Shown here one piece after another: positions 1 to 6,617 of a stretch of 40,336 nt of DNA. The position numbers and the translations under genes are program-made. The stretch is from Haloplasmatales bacterium 4B (GTDB lineage: Bacteria; Bacillota_I; Bacilli_A; Haloplasmatales; Haloplasmataceae), in NCBI GenBank assembly GCA_003586005.1, contig NSKI01000020.1:1-40336 (forward strand), in the 5' to 3' direction. Position 1 is the stretch's first letter, and each line of letters starts with the position of its first letter. Under the pieces are notes generated by a model that had not been told where the DNA came from, searched no databases, and worked only from the letters and a program-made list of their open reading frames with translations.

Positions 1-134
1 AATACTAATATTCAAACACACATTTCAAGTGTCGCTAATCCTCATGTGGTCACCAAAGCACAAGTAGGATTAGGAAGTGTAAATAATTGGGCGCCTGCAA
101 GCCAAGCAGAGGCAGAGGCAGGAACATCATCTAT
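1..134. repeat. Terminal direct repeat (left copy)
   Basis: Bases 1-134 are identical to 40203-40336. The reading frame of the tail fibre continues exactly through the join, so the repeat is best read as assembly overlap of a circular, or circularly permuted, molecule of 40202 bp. It is not a cos end or an element repeat. Confidence 0.95.
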
Positions 135-711
135 CAAATATATGACTCCCTGGCTAACTTCGAAAGCTATTACTGCTTTACACGCTAGCGAAGTAGATAA
201 TCCTCATGCAGTCAGCAAATCGCAAGTAGGATTAGGAAGCGTGGGGAACTACGGAATTGCTACACAAGCAGAGGCAGAGGGGGGCACAAGCGATATTAAA
301 TATATGACACCTCTTAAAACTAAACAAGCGATTAATAGTTTAGTAAGCAATGGGGTTTTACTATACGATGGCAAATATACAGCTGATTATACAAATAATA
401 CTGCTCCAGTTTTTTGCACAGTTCCTCTAAATGTTGGATATGGTTATCTACTAGTAACGTGGGGCTGGGATTCTGGACCTTTTGCTGTTTCTATGATTGC
501 CTTAGATCATTTCGATAGCAATTTAGATGCTTCATATATGCGCGCAGCAACAGGGTCAACAAATTTCTATTCATTATGCATAGCAGCAAAAACCTTTTCT
601 GCTGGCAGCTCTATGGATATAAATGCCTTTGCTGCTAGAAGTCAGACATTAAGTGGGTCAGATACAGCGACTACCCTCTATATCTACAAGGTACTTGCAT
701 ATGAATTTTAG
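1..711 (+). CDS. Tail fibre / receptor-binding protein, C-terminal part (starts at 39198)
   Basis: Open from base 1 in the same frame as the gene starting at 39198. It holds two copies of a ~54-residue unit (NPHxVxKxQVGLGSVxN, then QAEAExGTSxIKYMTP), a shaft repeat common in fibres of Firmicutes phages. The final ~125 residues are a non-repetitive, probably receptor-binding head. An internal ATG at 46 is not the start, since the frame is open upstream across the circular join. The stop at 709-711 is followed 16 bases later by the fibre chaperone gene. Confidence 0.85.
   Translation, partial: NTNIQTHISSVANPHVVTKAQVGLGSVNNWAPASQAEAEAGTSSIKYMTPWLTSKAITALHASEVDNPHAVSKSQVGLGSVGNYGIATQAEAEGGTSDIKYMTPLKTKQAINSLVSNGVLLYDGKYTADYTNNTAPVFCTVPLNVGYGYLLVTWGWDSGPFAVSMIALDHFDSNLDASYMRAATGSTNFYSLCIAAKTFSAGSSMDINAFAARSQTLSGSDTATTLYIYKVLAYEF
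37..330 (+). repeat. Imperfect 162-bp tandem repeat inside the fibre gene
   Basis: The stretch starting AATCCTCATG at 37 recurs at 199, and CAAGTAGGATTAGGAAG occurs in both units, a 162-bp (54-codon) period. The copies have diverged at third positions, so this is an old in-frame duplication of a fibre-shaft unit. Such repeats can recombine and change shaft length. Confidence 0.85.
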
Positions 712-727
712 AAGGTGAGGTTATAAA

Positions 728-1129
728 ATGATAAAATATTTAGTTATTGAGAATGGAGTTTTGTATGGATATTCAAATGATCCTACAGTTAATACGATAG
801 AGTACGACTTTGAACAATCAAACGTATCGTTTGAAGATTTTATACAAAACCCGAAGTTATATAAATTAACTGATGGCCAGTTAGTTTTAGATGAAAACAA
901 TATTCAGGACCAGCTAGAACAAGAAATCCAACGACAGCTGGATGAACTAAAATCAAAGCGTGAATCATTATTTAGAAAATATATTGACCGTAGCCCTATG
1001 TGGTATGATGAGCGAACTCAAGAGGAATTAAATGAACTATCAGCATGGCGCCAAACTTGGTTAAATATGCCTATAGCATTTGACAACAATACATGGGTTG
1101 AACCAGCATTACCAGCATGGCTAGATTAG
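728..1129 (+). CDS. Probable tail-fibre assembly chaperone
   Basis: 133 aa, ATG with GAAGGTGAGG upstream. The first half looks like a small beta domain. The middle (about residues 58-90) is a charged helix rich in Gln, Glu and Lys. The C-terminus has the pattern LSAWRQTWLNMP followed by a Trp/Pro-rich end, which resembles the tail of phage fibre-assembly proteins (an RxW/Y-R-x-x-L motif before an aromatic-proline end). Its place directly after the fibre supports a chaperone role. The family call rests on motif shape and position only. Confidence 0.5.
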   Translation: MIKYLVIENGVLYGYSNDPTVNTIEYDFEQSNVSFEDFIQNPKLYKLTDGQLVLDENNIQDQLEQEIQRQLDELKSKRESLFRKYIDRSPMWYDERTQEELNELSAWRQTWLNMPIAFDNNTWVEPALPAWLD

Positions 1130-1139
1130 AGGTGAAAAC

Positions 1140-1562
1140 ATGCAAACAATAAATATAAAACTAGAAAACCGGAGTGCAATAATCACAAATAAAGAAACGA
1201 TTTATTTGACTGATGAAGAAGTTAAATTTAAGATTGTTAATAGTGATATATCTGCCATAGATAAATTGTTTTATAGTATTGAACAAGGCAAGTCAATTCG
1301 TATTGAAAACAAAGAATTTGTTGTAAAAGTATGTGATTTAAAAGATAATATTAAGTTTACTCTAAAATCTGAGGACATGGGTTTTCCAGATTTTTTTATT
1401 TTAGATTTAAAAGCAAAAGAAATAAAGATAATTGGTGATTTATTAGATGGAAAATATCCGGATGTGATACAACATTTAAGCCAAGAGATTAAGGACTTAA
1501 AAAAAGTTAATATCCTACTAAATGACAGGATAGAAAAAATAGAAACGAAAGGCGTGATATAA
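1140..1562 (+). CDS. Small late protein of unknown function, possible baseplate accessory
   Basis: 140 aa, ATG with GAGGTGAAAAC upstream; its stop overlaps the next start (TAATG). The N-terminal ~90 residues are predicted beta-rich and end in a C-terminal coiled-coil segment (LSQEIKDLKKVNILLNDRIEK). It has the same outline (beta domain plus short C-terminal coiled coil) as the protein at 3340-3780, hinting at two small BppU-N-like baseplate or fibre-base subunits. I do not recognise a named family. Confidence 0.55.
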   Translation: MQTINIKLENRSAIITNKETIYLTDEEVKFKIVNSDISAIDKLFYSIEQGKSIRIENKEFVVKVCDLKDNIKFTLKSEDMGFPDFFILDLKAKEIKIIGDLLDGKYPDVIQHLSQEIKDLKKVNILLNDRIEKIETKGVI

Positions 1563-2038
1563 TGAATGAAGTTTTAAAAGAAATAGAGAATATTTGGAAT
1601 AATTATCCTGCTGTTGGTAATACGTTAAGTTTGATACCGCCATTAATTACAATCATTTTAGCAAAGTTATTATTGAGTGCAAAGAAAAAAATAGCTGAAT
1701 TACTGTTGAACGACAAGAAAAAAGTTCCGGAAGAAAAAATAGATTTATTAATTGACAATCAAATTAAAAGCGATCAGAACGTTCAGAATTTAAATCGCAT
1801 GATACTAACATTTGCTTTAAATACAAATATTGATAGCAAAGTCAAAGAAGAAATCATCAATGCATATCAAAATATAAAACTAAACACGGTTGAGATTACA
1901 GAGAAAACAAAAGAATTTATAAATAACACTATTGAACAATCAAAAGAATTAGTAGAAGATATCAAAGAAAAGGCAGAAACAACTGTTAAGGAAACAAAAT
2001 CAATCATTGATAAATATCGTGAAGAACTAAAAGAGTAG
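1562..2038 (+). CDS. Membrane-anchored coiled-coil protein
   Basis: 158 aa. One hydrophobic segment near residues 20-39 (LSLIPPLITIILAKLLL) is followed by a long, highly charged helical region to the C-terminus, rich in Lys and Glu. This could be a holin-like or spanin-like membrane protein or a membrane-tethered structural helper. It is first of three consecutive membrane-protein genes, in the slot where Firmicutes phages usually carry holin and endolysin. No lytic domain is visible. Confidence 0.6.
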   Translation: MNEVLKEIENIWNNYPAVGNTLSLIPPLITIILAKLLLSAKKKIAELLLNDKKKVPEEKIDLLIDNQIKSDQNVQNLNRMILTFALNTNIDSKVKEEIINAYQNIKLNTVEITEKTKEFINNTIEQSKELVEDIKEKAETTVKETKSIIDKYREELKE

Positions 2039-2046
2039 GTGGTAGT

Positions 2047-2460
2047 ATGAAAAAACTACAATTCTATAGATTCTTTTTTTATTGGGTATATACCTTTTTT
2101 GCTATAGGTGTTCCAATATTGCTTGTCACTGATAAATACGCTCTGGTGGTCGCAGATTCCAAATACAAAGTAACCGGAATGGGGATCATAATGTGTATTG
2201 TGATTCTCTTTTATTTTCGAGGGCAACTAAAAGATATGATAGAGAAAATGGATGAAGGGAACACAAAAACGCTATGCAAAGAGTCATTACGTGTGTTTCC
2301 TATCCTTATTTTATATTTTGCGTTAATGTTTGCCGAAGTACAAATGCATAACTTTAAATTCATTGTTTTGTGGTCTTTTGTATCGAATATGGTAGCTGTA
2401 TTATTCCAGGTGCAACATTATAGGTATTTAAGGCTGGTAAAAGAAAGTAGGGTGAGATAA
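2047..2460 (+). CDS. Multi-pass membrane protein (holin candidate)
   Basis: 137 aa with about four hydrophobic segments (roughly residues 8-27, 45-60, 82-98 and 105-122) and a basic C-terminus. It starts 9 bases after the previous stop with GAGTAGGTGGTAGT upstream and shares its stop base with the next ATG. Size and topology suit a holin, but no family motif is recognised, so lysis is inferred from position only. Confidence 0.55.
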   Translation: MKKLQFYRFFFYWVYTFFAIGVPILLVTDKYALVVADSKYKVTGMGIIMCIVILFYFRGQLKDMIEKMDEGNTKTLCKESLRVFPILILYFALMFAEVQMHNFKFIVLWSFVSNMVAVLFQVQHYRYLRLVKESRVR

Positions 2461-3365
2461 TGGTGAAAAGAGTTAATTTTACATACTTTCCTTTTATTCT
2501 AAATTTTACTCTTTCGTTTATATTTTTAGGACTTATCGAACTTGTTAGAGCAAAATTTAATATAAATAACATTTTTTCATCACAATACGTTTTTAATGTT
2601 GCAGTCCCATCAGTAATCAACTATTCTATTATGATAAATGCAATATTTATGTATAAAGTTTATTTGCTACATAATAATGCTCAAATAAAAAAGAAACAAT
2701 CAAAGATAGATGATATAGTAGATAACGATGTTGACGGTGCAGATTTTGATAAATTCATGTTTGAAGAAAGTATGCAAAAAAAAATTAAAGCATATAAAAA
2801 GCATATTAGAAAGCAAATTCGAAAGCTTGAAAAGAAAGCATCTCATGACGATATAATGATATTTGTATCAGATGATAAAGAACTACAAAGAAACAATAAA
2901 TATAGTATCAAAAGAATGCAGTTAGAAAAATTAATTAACAATGAAGAAAATATTAACAAGAACATCTTTTACGTTGATGTTAAATATAAACCCGTAAAAA
3001 GAAGCCAGTTTATTAACAATTATAAATCTAAAAAAGAAGATGATGATTTTGAAGATGTTAACCTAGATGCACTTAAAGAAACATTCCCATATTGGTTATT
3101 TTCTTTTACGCTTACAGCATTTATATATTCATTTACGCTAGATAAACAAGAATTTGCTTTAATAACTTTACTATATTATTTAATTAGAATAATTACAGCT
3201 ACCTTCAGCTTCTTTGCCGGACGGAACTATATGCTTGATAGCGGGCTTAAGAAGATGCTTAAAAATTTAGATACTATTTATTTAAAACTCAAAAAATATT
3301 TAGCCTGGAGAGTCCATAACAAGAAAGAGGTGAAAGCCCTTGAAACAAATCAATTACAAAATTAA
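2460..3365 (+). CDS. Large membrane protein with cytosolic charged domain
   Basis: 301 aa. Hydrophobic segments lie near residues 9-30 and 47-70, followed by a ~130-residue very charged domain (KAYKKHIRKQIRKLEKK region) and two more hydrophobic stretches at about 212-255. The C-terminus is basic. Neither a phage lysis domain nor an enzyme motif is visible. ATG overlaps the stop of the preceding membrane gene, so the two are translationally coupled. It might form an envelope complex with its two upstream partners. Confidence 0.55.
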   Translation: MVKRVNFTYFPFILNFTLSFIFLGLIELVRAKFNINNIFSSQYVFNVAVPSVINYSIMINAIFMYKVYLLHNNAQIKKKQSKIDDIVDNDVDGADFDKFMFEESMQKKIKAYKKHIRKQIRKLEKKASHDDIMIFVSDDKELQRNNKYSIKRMQLEKLINNEENINKNIFYVDVKYKPVKRSQFINNYKSKKEDDDFEDVNLDALKETFPYWLFSFTLTAFIYSFTLDKQEFALITLLYYLIRIITATFSFFAGRNYMLDSGLKKMLKNLDTIYLKLKKYLAWRVHNKKEVKALETNQLQN

Positions 3366-3780
3366 TACCAGGACCGGAGTAATTACAACCGACTCAAAAA
3401 CTACATTAAACGAGCTAGAAAATTTTTCGACATCACTGTCATTTACATTTGATAAAATAATAAATGATCAGGATAAATTGTTAATTATATTTATTAACAG
3501 CAAAAATGAATCTAAGGTTTATAAACTAGATCGTTTATCATCAAATAAATATAATTTTCTAATGCCTCGAGAAGTTTTAACAAAAGGTAGATTATATTTT
3601 AGTATCCAGCATTATGACAAAGATTTAATTGAGTTGGCTAAATACACTCCCGAGACATATTTATACGTTAGCCAGTCATTAGATATAACAGCTAACACCA
3701 TGGCTGATAGACCGGACATATTCGCCGAGATGTTCTATAGAATACAAAAATTAGAAGAACAAATCAAAAACCAGGGTTAA
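3340..3780 (+). CDS. Small late protein, possible BppU-like baseplate subunit
   Basis: 146 aa from a TTG start at 3340, chosen because AGAAAGAGGTGAAAG lies just upstream; it overlaps the previous gene by 26 bases. The N-terminal ~95 residues have the beta-strand pattern of small upper-baseplate domains; the end is a short coiled coil (IFAEMFYRIQKLEEQIKNQ). It is last in the late operon, and its stop codon sits in the loop of the terminator that follows. Function is inferred from shape and place. Confidence 0.5.
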   Translation: MKQINYKINTRTGVITTDSKTTLNELENFSTSLSFTFDKIINDQDKLLIIFINSKNESKVYKLDRLSSNKYNFLMPREVLTKGRLYFSIQHYDKDLIELAKYTPETYLYVSQSLDITANTMADRPDIFAEMFYRIQKLEEQIKNQG

Positions 3781-3797
3781 TTGCCCTGGTTTTTTTA
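3768..3797 (+). terminator. Intrinsic terminator of the late operon
   Basis: Stem ACCAGGG / CCCTGGT with a short loop containing the TAA of the preceding gene, followed by seven T. It ends the structural-gene transcript. Confidence 0.9.
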
Positions 3798-3816
3798 TTT
3801 ATATGTATAAAAGTTG

Positions 3817-3845
3817 TTGCATTCGATAAATACTGGTAGTAATAT
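3817..3845 (+). promoter_or_regulatory. Promoter of the moron gene
   Basis: TTGCAT, 17-base spacer, TAATAT: a good vegetative-sigma match, placed just after the late-operon terminator and 35 bases before the next ATG. It would let the gene at 3880 be expressed independently of the lytic programme. Confidence 0.65.
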
Positions 3846-3879
3846 TTAAATTAAATAGATAAAAAGGAGAGGCGGTAGT

Positions 3880-4719
3880 ATGAATATAAAGAAAATAGTG
3901 GCTGGTGTAGCGTTTGCAACCATATGTGGTGTTGGTGGGTATACAGCCGTTACATTAACCGAGAGTGAGCCAGAAGCAACTACGACTATCGCAACAACGG
4001 ATACAGCCACAACAACTACAGAGCCTACACAAGAAAAAATAACATTTGAGTATTATGTCATAACTGAGGAAGCAGTAAAAAACGGGTGGACGTGCGGAAC
4101 AATAGATAGGTGCGATAAATTTAGTGAAATCCCAATTTACGTTTATATTTATGATCCGGCATTACTAGGCAAACATAAAATTAACGTAACAACCGGAGCA
4201 GATGTTTTACAAGCAGATATTAATGTTGTATATGTTGATATATACAATAATATTTTAGGAGAGGAAGCATATACTGTTTATAGTAACTCTCTTAGAGGGT
4301 TTGTTTTAGTTATTGAAGACTACCCAGTAGGCACGAAATACGTAAAATTTGCAGATATTACAAATATTGTTTATCCAGATAGAGAGGTAAGTAACGATTG
4401 GGAATGTAACCAAAAAGAATGTGTAAACGAAAACGGTAAAATGCGAGTTGATATTAGTGATATTAATATCGACGATAGAATCATAGCATATTTCTATTAT
4501 GACGTTGTACAGTTTAATTTAGATTTATTGTTTGTGAATGAAAACGGCGAAATAACAGAAAAAACATTAACCGTAAGCGACTATAACGAGAATTTAACAT
4601 TTGATTGGAAGTATAGAAAATATTATGTATTTATTGATTATTTGTTAGGGGATGATTTCCCGGAAGATACCAAATATATAAAATTTAAAGATATTAACAA
4701 TATAATAGAAAAGGACTGA
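3880..4719 (+). CDS. Secreted or membrane-anchored moron protein with duplicated domain
   Basis: 279 aa with AAAAGGAGAGG upstream. An N-terminal hydrophobic segment (about residues 5-25) after MNIKK is a signal or anchor; the Cys near residue 17 is not in a good lipobox. A Thr/Ala/Glu linker (about 27-50) leads to two related ~110-residue domains. Each begins with a W-x-C...C pair (CGTIDRC and CNQKEC) and ends with TKYxKFxDIxNI, so the outer part arose by internal duplication with probable disulphides. Own promoter, own terminator and a place between late and accessory genes are the signs of a lysogenic-conversion gene. It may alter the host surface or block superinfection; no family is recognised. 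Confidence 0.7.
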   Translation: MNIKKIVAGVAFATICGVGGYTAVTLTESEPEATTTIATTDTATTTTEPTQEKITFEYYVITEEAVKNGWTCGTIDRCDKFSEIPIYVYIYDPALLGKHKINVTTGADVLQADINVVYVDIYNNILGEEAYTVYSNSLRGFVLVIEDYPVGTKYVKFADITNIVYPDREVSNDWECNQKECVNENGKMRVDISDINIDDRIIAYFYYDVVQFNLDLLFVNENGEITEKTLTVSDYNENLTFDWKYRKYYVFIDYLLGDDFPEDTKYIKFKDINNIIEKD

Positions 4720-4740
4720 TTAATTTCAGTCCTCTTTTTT
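4712..4740 (+). terminator. Intrinsic terminator of the moron
   Basis: Perfect 8-bp stem AGGACTGA / TCAGTCCT, six-base loop, then CTTTTTT. The stop codon of the preceding gene lies in the left arm. In the reverse direction a shorter T run follows, so it may also stop the operon arriving from 4742. Confidence 0.9.
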
Positions 4741-4741
4741 A

Positions 4742-4936
4742 TTACTTAATAAAAAATATTATTAAACCAACGTTAATTACAAATAATGTATAAATTAACA
4801 TCCATTTCATTTTTAAGTTATTTTCATTATGCGCATCAACAATTTTATCAATTAGCCATAAGTTAAATAGAAAATCAAAGCCTAAACCTAAAATGTATAG
4901 AATAATAACTATATTTATACCATAATCTTGATTCAT
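4742..4936 (-). CDS. Small two-helix membrane protein
   Basis: 64 aa, ATG with AAAAGGGGTGATA upstream. Hydrophobic segments at about residues 7-29 and 44-62 with a short charged loop between. It is the last gene of the reverse-strand accessory operon, 44 bases after the HTH gene, with no terminator between. Function unknown; it could serve the neighbouring toxin-like pair or act at the envelope. Confidence 0.5.
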   Translation of the reverse strand: MNQDYGINIVIILYILGLGFDFLFNLWLIDKIVDAHNENNLKMKWMLIYTLFVINVGLIIFFIK

Positions 4937-4980
4937 AATATATCACCCCTTTTCTATCTCAAACGTTGTAATCTAAAATG

Positions 4981-5478
4981 CTAATCCATAAATCTATTAA
5001 AATACTTTTTTACAAACTCATACGCTGTCATATTAAGACCTTTTGCTATAGCGTTCATCGTCGATAGGGATATATTTTCAAAATCAGCATTATTAGATAT
5101 TACTCTATACAATACTGATTTATCACAATCAGCATTTTTTGCTATTTTGTAAATTGTTGTTTCATTTTCAAGACAAATAATGTCTAACCAGTGGCATTTA
5201 TAAGTTTCTTGTAGTTCTTCCCATTTAGCATTATCAACTATTACCATTTTGCCATCTTCGTAATATGAAATTACTTGCATACCATCATTGATGGCATTTT
5301 CTAACGTTTCGGCATAATCGTCCCATCTGTTAGGACCATCCCAATTACTAAAATCATCATTTTCCTTTTCTGCATTAATAAAATCATACATAACTTTTTC
5401 ATCAACTTCAATCCATGTCCCGTTTGGGAGTAAAATCCCATCATAAGCGTTTGTGTTAATTAAAATTGCATTTTTCAT
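4981..5478 (-). CDS. Protein with C-terminal helix-turn-helix, candidate antitoxin or regulator
   Basis: 165 aa. The ATG at 5478 is preferred over an upstream TTG because AAAAGGAGG precedes it. The N-terminal ~90 residues are acidic with three Trp (DFSNWDGPNRWDDYAETL). The C-terminal ~55 residues (TIYKIAKNADCDKSVLYRVI...LSTMNAIAKGLN) match an XRE-type HTH pattern. It follows the ADP-ribosyltransferase-like gene by 48 bases, an arrangement seen in toxin-antitoxin modules with XRE antitoxins, although there the HTH is usually N-terminal. The pairing is inference. Confidence 0.5.
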   Translation of the reverse strand: MKNAILINTNAYDGILLPNGTWIEVDEKVMYDFINAEKENDDFSNWDGPNRWDDYAETLENAINDGMQVISYYEDGKMVIVDNAKWEELQETYKCHWLDIICLENETTIYKIAKNADCDKSVLYRVISNNADFENISLSTMNAIAKGLNMTAYEFVKKYFNRFMD

Positions 5479-5495
5479 ATTTCCTCCTTTTAGTT

Positions 5496-5516
5496 GCGGT
5501 TTTTTGGATAACCGCA
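5496..5516 (-). promoter_or_regulatory. Intergenic hairpin between the two toxin-antitoxin-like genes
   Basis: GCGGTT and AACCGC form a six-bp stem read on the reverse strand, directly before the AAAGGAGG site of the HTH gene and without a T run. It could tune translation or processing between the two genes. Confidence 0.45.
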
Positions 5517-5526
5517 AACCATATTA

Positions 5527-5832
5527 TTAATCATTATAGACTAAAATTGCTTTAACTAAATCATCAGTTTTAAAAAATCTTGCTTCGCCGTCATATTCAG
5601 GGTCTATAAATGTGTTATTACCATCAGATTCAAATTCAACAACTGCAATCTCCCAACCAGAGGAATTGTCTTTTGCAAAAGATATGGCATCTTTTAAATT
5701 ATCAAACCCAAATATTCCATTAGTTAAAAATCTATCAACTGAATAAGAATGTTTATATGTTGTTTGTGGTATTAACCCATTTTCTAAAATATCCTCTACG
5801 TTCTCTTGTAATGTCCCGTGATATAACTTCAT
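5527..5832 (-). CDS. ADP-ribosyltransferase-like protein (candidate toxin)
   Basis: 101 aa from the ATG at 5832, with GGGGAGAG upstream; a TTG at 5850 would add six residues but has no ribosome site. The start MKLYHGTLQENVEDILENGL is the signature beginning of ART/KptA-like folds (YHGT followed by a helix ending in ENGL); then a small fls-like strand, a KDAISFAKD helix and a short beta end with Asp and Glu residues. Compact ARTs modify nucleic acids or proteins and occur as toxins and phage effectors. The hammerhead ribozyme lies immediately upstream. The fold call is moderate; target and activity are unknown. Confidence 0.45.
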   Translation of the reverse strand: MKLYHGTLQENVEDILENGLIPQTTYKHSYSVDRFLTNGIFGFDNLKDAISFAKDNSSGWEIAVVEFESDGNNTFIDPEYDGEARFFKTDDLVKAILVYND

Positions 5833-5856
5833 TTTGTCTCTCCCCTTCAAATTTTT

Positions 5857-5916
5857 ATTAGCCTATCTCGTCAGTACCTGGTGGCTAATCCAGTGTAGAC
5901 CTCCGAAGAGGTTTCG
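5857..5916 (-). ncRNA. Type II hammerhead ribozyme with loop I pseudoknot
   Basis: Read on the reverse strand every conserved core base is present: C5916 then GAA (5915-5913), A15.1 at 5912; stem III CCUC/GAGG capped by UUCG (5911-5900); U5899 and cleavage base C5898 (a GUC site); stem I UAC-CUGG / CCAG-GUA (5897-5875, one bulged A); CUGACGA (5874-5868); G5867 pairing C5916, then A5866 with U5917. Stem II is otherwise weak, but loop I AUUAGCC (5889-5883) is exactly complementary to GGCUAAU (5863-5857), a seven-bp pseudoknot of the kind known in prokaryotic type II hammerheads. Cleavage is predicted between 5898 and 5897. Confidence 0.85.
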
Positions 5917-5918
5917 AA

Positions 5919-6083
5919 TTATTTAATTAAAGTGTCGTCATTATAAATAGATGTAATTTCATCGCCGTTATCTAATAGTGCTGTATATCCTTTTACAGCC
6001 ACTACTTTTGCTGTAACTTCGCTTTTTTTACCGAACATATAATGTTTCGTATAAGTTATTTTGTCACCTTTGTTTAATTCCAT
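5919..6083 (-). CDS. 54-aa beta-rich protein, first gene of the ribozyme operon
   Basis: ATG at 6083 with AAAAAGGAGATAAAAAA upstream; a promoter lies 38 bases further upstream. The sequence (MELNKGDKITYTKHYMFGKK...VVAVKGYTALLDNGDEITSIY) has the alternating strands of a small SH3/KOW-like barrel. The stop is only two bases from the hammerhead, so ribozyme cleavage would leave this message with a structured 3' end ending in stem III. Function unknown. Confidence 0.6.
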   Translation of the reverse strand: MELNKGDKITYTKHYMFGKKSEVTAKVVAVKGYTALLDNGDEITSIYNDDTLIK

Positions 6084-6120
6084 TTTTTTATCTCCTTTTT
6101 TTGTTTTACCTTATACTTAT

Positions 6121-6149
6121 ATTATATGATATTTAGTGGTAAATTACAA
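6121..6149 (-). promoter_or_regulatory. Promoter of the accessory (ribozyme) operon
   Basis: Reverse strand TTGTAA, 17-base spacer, perfect TATAAT. It reads into the 54-aa gene, ribozyme, ART-like and HTH genes. The remaining bases up to 6300 hold only AT-rich sequence and two copies of AAAACCGACC (6243 and 6274). Confidence 0.7.
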
Positions 6150-6300
6150 CCCTTTTTAATAAAATAATTAAAATAATTGTGTATTTTACCTAAAATAAGC
6201 CTATTTAATGCCTAAATGCTACTAAAAATAGCATATTTGAGCAAAACCGACCTTATTTGTTGTAATTTGTCGAAAAACCGACCATAAGAAAAGACTGGAT

Positions 6301-6329
6301 AAAAAGAAAAGACTAGATAAACTAGTCTT
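6301..6329 (-). terminator. Terminator of the partition operon
   Basis: Reverse strand AAGACTAG / CTAGTCTT (8-bp stem, five-base loop) followed by TTCTTTTT. The stem overlaps the stop codon of the RHH gene. Confidence 0.8.
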
Positions 6330-6609
6330 ACTTGATGAAACTGCTTAACAAACTATCTGCATCGTCGTCAACTATAAAATCATCACTAAAATCGTCTTCC
6401 TTTTTCTTGACTATAGTAGTTGTTCTCTGTTTTGAAAAAGTTATTTCATCCTTTAATTTATCTACTATGTCTTGCACAATGTTTTTGTTGTTTTGATAAA
6501 AATCAAATAAAAACTTTATTGCGGGCTTTGTACCTCTTTTTGAAATAAATTCGTACAATTCTCTTTCTTTGGCTGGGTTAATTCTAATCGGTTTTTGTAC
6601 GCTTTTCAT
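6328..6609 (-). CDS. Ribbon-helix-helix partition partner (ParR-like)
   Basis: 93 aa. The N-terminus (KSVQKPIRINPAKERELYEFI..RGTKPAIKFLFDFY) has the strand-helix-helix pattern of RHH proteins; the C-terminus is acidic (DDFSDDFIVDDDADSLLSSF), a likely filament-binding tail as in ParR proteins. It starts 8 bases after the actin-like gene. In type II plasmid partition ParR binds centromere repeats and couples them to ParM filaments. Assignment rests on fold pattern and pairing. Confidence 0.65.
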   Translation of the reverse strand: MKSVQKPIRINPAKERELYEFISKRGTKPAIKFLFDFYQNNKNIVQDIVDKLKDEITFSKQRTTTIVKKKEDDFSDDFIVDDDADSLLSSFIK

Positions 6610-6617
6610 ATTATCAC

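Noticed and set aside
4981-5517. Longer HTH protein starting at TTG 5517
   Set aside because: The upstream part is the intergenic hairpin and ribosome site; the ATG at 5478 has AAAGGAGG at the right distance.
6243-6283. CRISPR-like or iteron array (AAAACCGACC copies)
   Set aside because: Only two short copies; too few to call an array or iterons.
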